A DNA stretch of 6,351 bases, from NCBI GenBank assembly GCA_900766635.1, contig CAAFWA010000101.1:1-6351 (forward strand). Direction: 5' to 3'. Origin of the DNA: an uncultured Acinetobacter sp. (lineage in GTDB: Bacteria; Pseudomonadota; Gammaproteobacteria; Pseudomonadales; Moraxellaceae). Below the pieces are notes generated by a model, which did not search any database, was not told the DNA's origin, and worked only from the letters and a program-made list of their open reading frames with translations. A program made the translations under genes and the position numbers. This document shows, in pieces, positions 5,734-6,351 of the stretch (position 1 is the stretch's first letter; the number at the start of each line of letters is the position of its first letter).

Positions 5734-6332
5734 GTAAAAGCTTCATCAAAACAAGCTTGTAAGCGTTGTTGATCAAGTGAATGCGTAAAGTTGAGCAATC
5801 CACGTTTTAAGATTTCTTCGGCTTCATGACGTGCTGCTTGGCGTAAAGCAGGCTCAGGCGCATGCTTGGCAATTAAGCCTAAACATTTGACTAAGCGCTG
5901 ATTAATCTCTAGGTTATTCACCGAATCACGGGCTATTGGCGCAAAGACATTTTCAATCCATGCGGCTTCATCCATAGCCACAATACTTAAATGTTCAAAC
6001 TCAATCTGCTCTTCTTTACTTGGTTGAGTATCAATGATCACTCGTGTCAGGGCATTTAACACGCTAATTGCCGTGGCAGGATCATTAATCGCTGCCGACA
6101 TAGCTCGCTGCCCCACTTCACTCATCACCAACAAACCTAAGCGTGGGTCTTGCGGATAACGACGATTTTCTTCTAATAAAACACAAGCGGCAAGCTCTGC
6201 TTGAATGTGGCTGATTTGCTCTGCTGCATAGGTGTGTTGGGTATAAACTTCTAAAATCACTTGGTCACGCGCTAAAAATTTACCCGGACGCTGTGCAATA
6301 TGAACATGCAGGTGATGCATTGCTGCAATTTG
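5721..6332 (-). CDS. DUF2254 membrane protein, C-terminal part (5' end lost at contig end)
   Basis: About 204 residues of the C-terminal cytoplasmic part of a DUF2254 (COG4325) protein are visible, ending at TGA 5721-5723. Recognisable family features are the RPGKFLARDQVILEVY segment and RYPQDPRLGLLVMSEVGQRA followed by MSAAINDPATAISVLNAL, which match the family's D(P/F)xxG...A..RALSPGINDPxTA core. No hydrophobic helix is present in this part; the family's N-terminal membrane segments would lie beyond the contig end. ATG at 6320-6318 is not a credible start: it has no ribosome site (upstream is CAAATTGCAGCA), the frame stays open through Q-I-A-A, and domain sequence begins at once. The gene is therefore partial, not a 199-residue protein. 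The family's function is not established. It lies convergent to the usp pair. Confidence 0.72.
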   Translation of the reverse strand, partial: QIAAMHHLHVHIAQRPGKFLARDQVILEVYTQHTYAAEQISHIQAELAACVLLEENRRYPQDPRLGLLVMSEVGQRAMSAAINDPATAISVLNALTRVIIDTQPSKEEQIEFEHLSIVAMDEAAWIENVFAPIARDSVNNLEINQRLVKCLGLIAKHAPEPALRQAARHEAEEILKRGLLNFTHSLDQQRLQACFDEAFTTIP

Positions 6333-6351
6333 AGATCGGAAGAGCGTCGTG
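6333..6351. other. Illumina TruSeq adapter sequence at contig end (artefact)
   Basis: The last 19 bases, AGATCGGAAGAGCGTCGTG, equal the beginning of the Illumina TruSeq universal adapter as read through from an insert. They are not genomic. The biological sequence ends at about 6332 (a base or so either way, if the junction shares bases). Confidence 0.96.

Noticed and set aside
5721..6320. A complete 199-residue protein starting at ATG 6320
   Set aside because: The frame is open upstream to the adapter junction, there is no ribosome site, and the sequence begins in the middle of a DUF2254 domain, so it is a 5'-truncated gene.
1..6351. CRISPR arrays, insertion sequences, prophage, toxin-antitoxin or defence genes
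   Set aside because: No spaced direct-repeat array, transposase-like protein, terminal inverted repeats or defence domains were seen. All sizeable plausible frames are assigned to core metabolic, efflux or stress families.

Overview
The protein content points to a gammaproteobacterium of the genus Acinetobacter or a close relative. The window has AT-rich intergenic DNA and contains a PACE-family efflux protein and LysR regulator pair that closely resembles the Acinetobacter baumannii AceI/AceR pair as I remember it. The assignment rests on recall of protein families, not on a search. The right edge is almost certainly a contig end, because the last 19 bases (6333-6351) match the Illumina TruSeq adapter and not genomic DNA.

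Layout, left to right. (1) At 1-491 on the minus strand is the N-terminal part of a long-form (high-molecular-weight) FabG-type 3-oxoacyl reductase, cut by the left edge. (2) Divergent from it, at 717-1997 on the plus strand, is a complete thiolase of the FadI/FadA2 type. The two share a 225-bp control region and probably serve the same acyl-thioester pathway. (3) A bidirectional terminator at 2000-2027 separates the thiolase from the convergent aceI-like gene (2026-2451, minus), a small four-helix drug/proton antiporter. (4) aceI is divergent from an aceR-like LysR activator gene (2548-3438, plus), with a 96-bp shared control region that contains several inverted repeats. (5) A single-gene transaldolase unit (3529-4512, plus) has its own recognisable promoter and a strong terminator. 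(6) After a 288-bp AT-rich gap come two tandem universal stress protein genes (4801-5244 and 5254-5700, plus), separated by 9 bases and very probably one operon. (7) Convergent to them is the C-terminal part of a DUF2254 membrane protein gene (5721-6332, minus), whose 5' end is lost at the contig end.

The genes form independent small units: acyl-CoA/ketoacyl metabolism, biocide and polyamine efflux with its regulator, the non-oxidative pentose phosphate pathway, and nucleotide-binding stress proteins. I see no mobile element, CRISPR array, RNA gene, phage gene or toxin-antitoxin pair. This is ordinary chromosomal core sequence, and I do not find a convincing undescribed system. The points most worth a second look are the adapter contamination and the artificial ORF extension it creates, the repeat architecture between aceI and aceR, the conserved divergent FabG/thiolase layout, and the operator-like repeats upstream of the usp pair.
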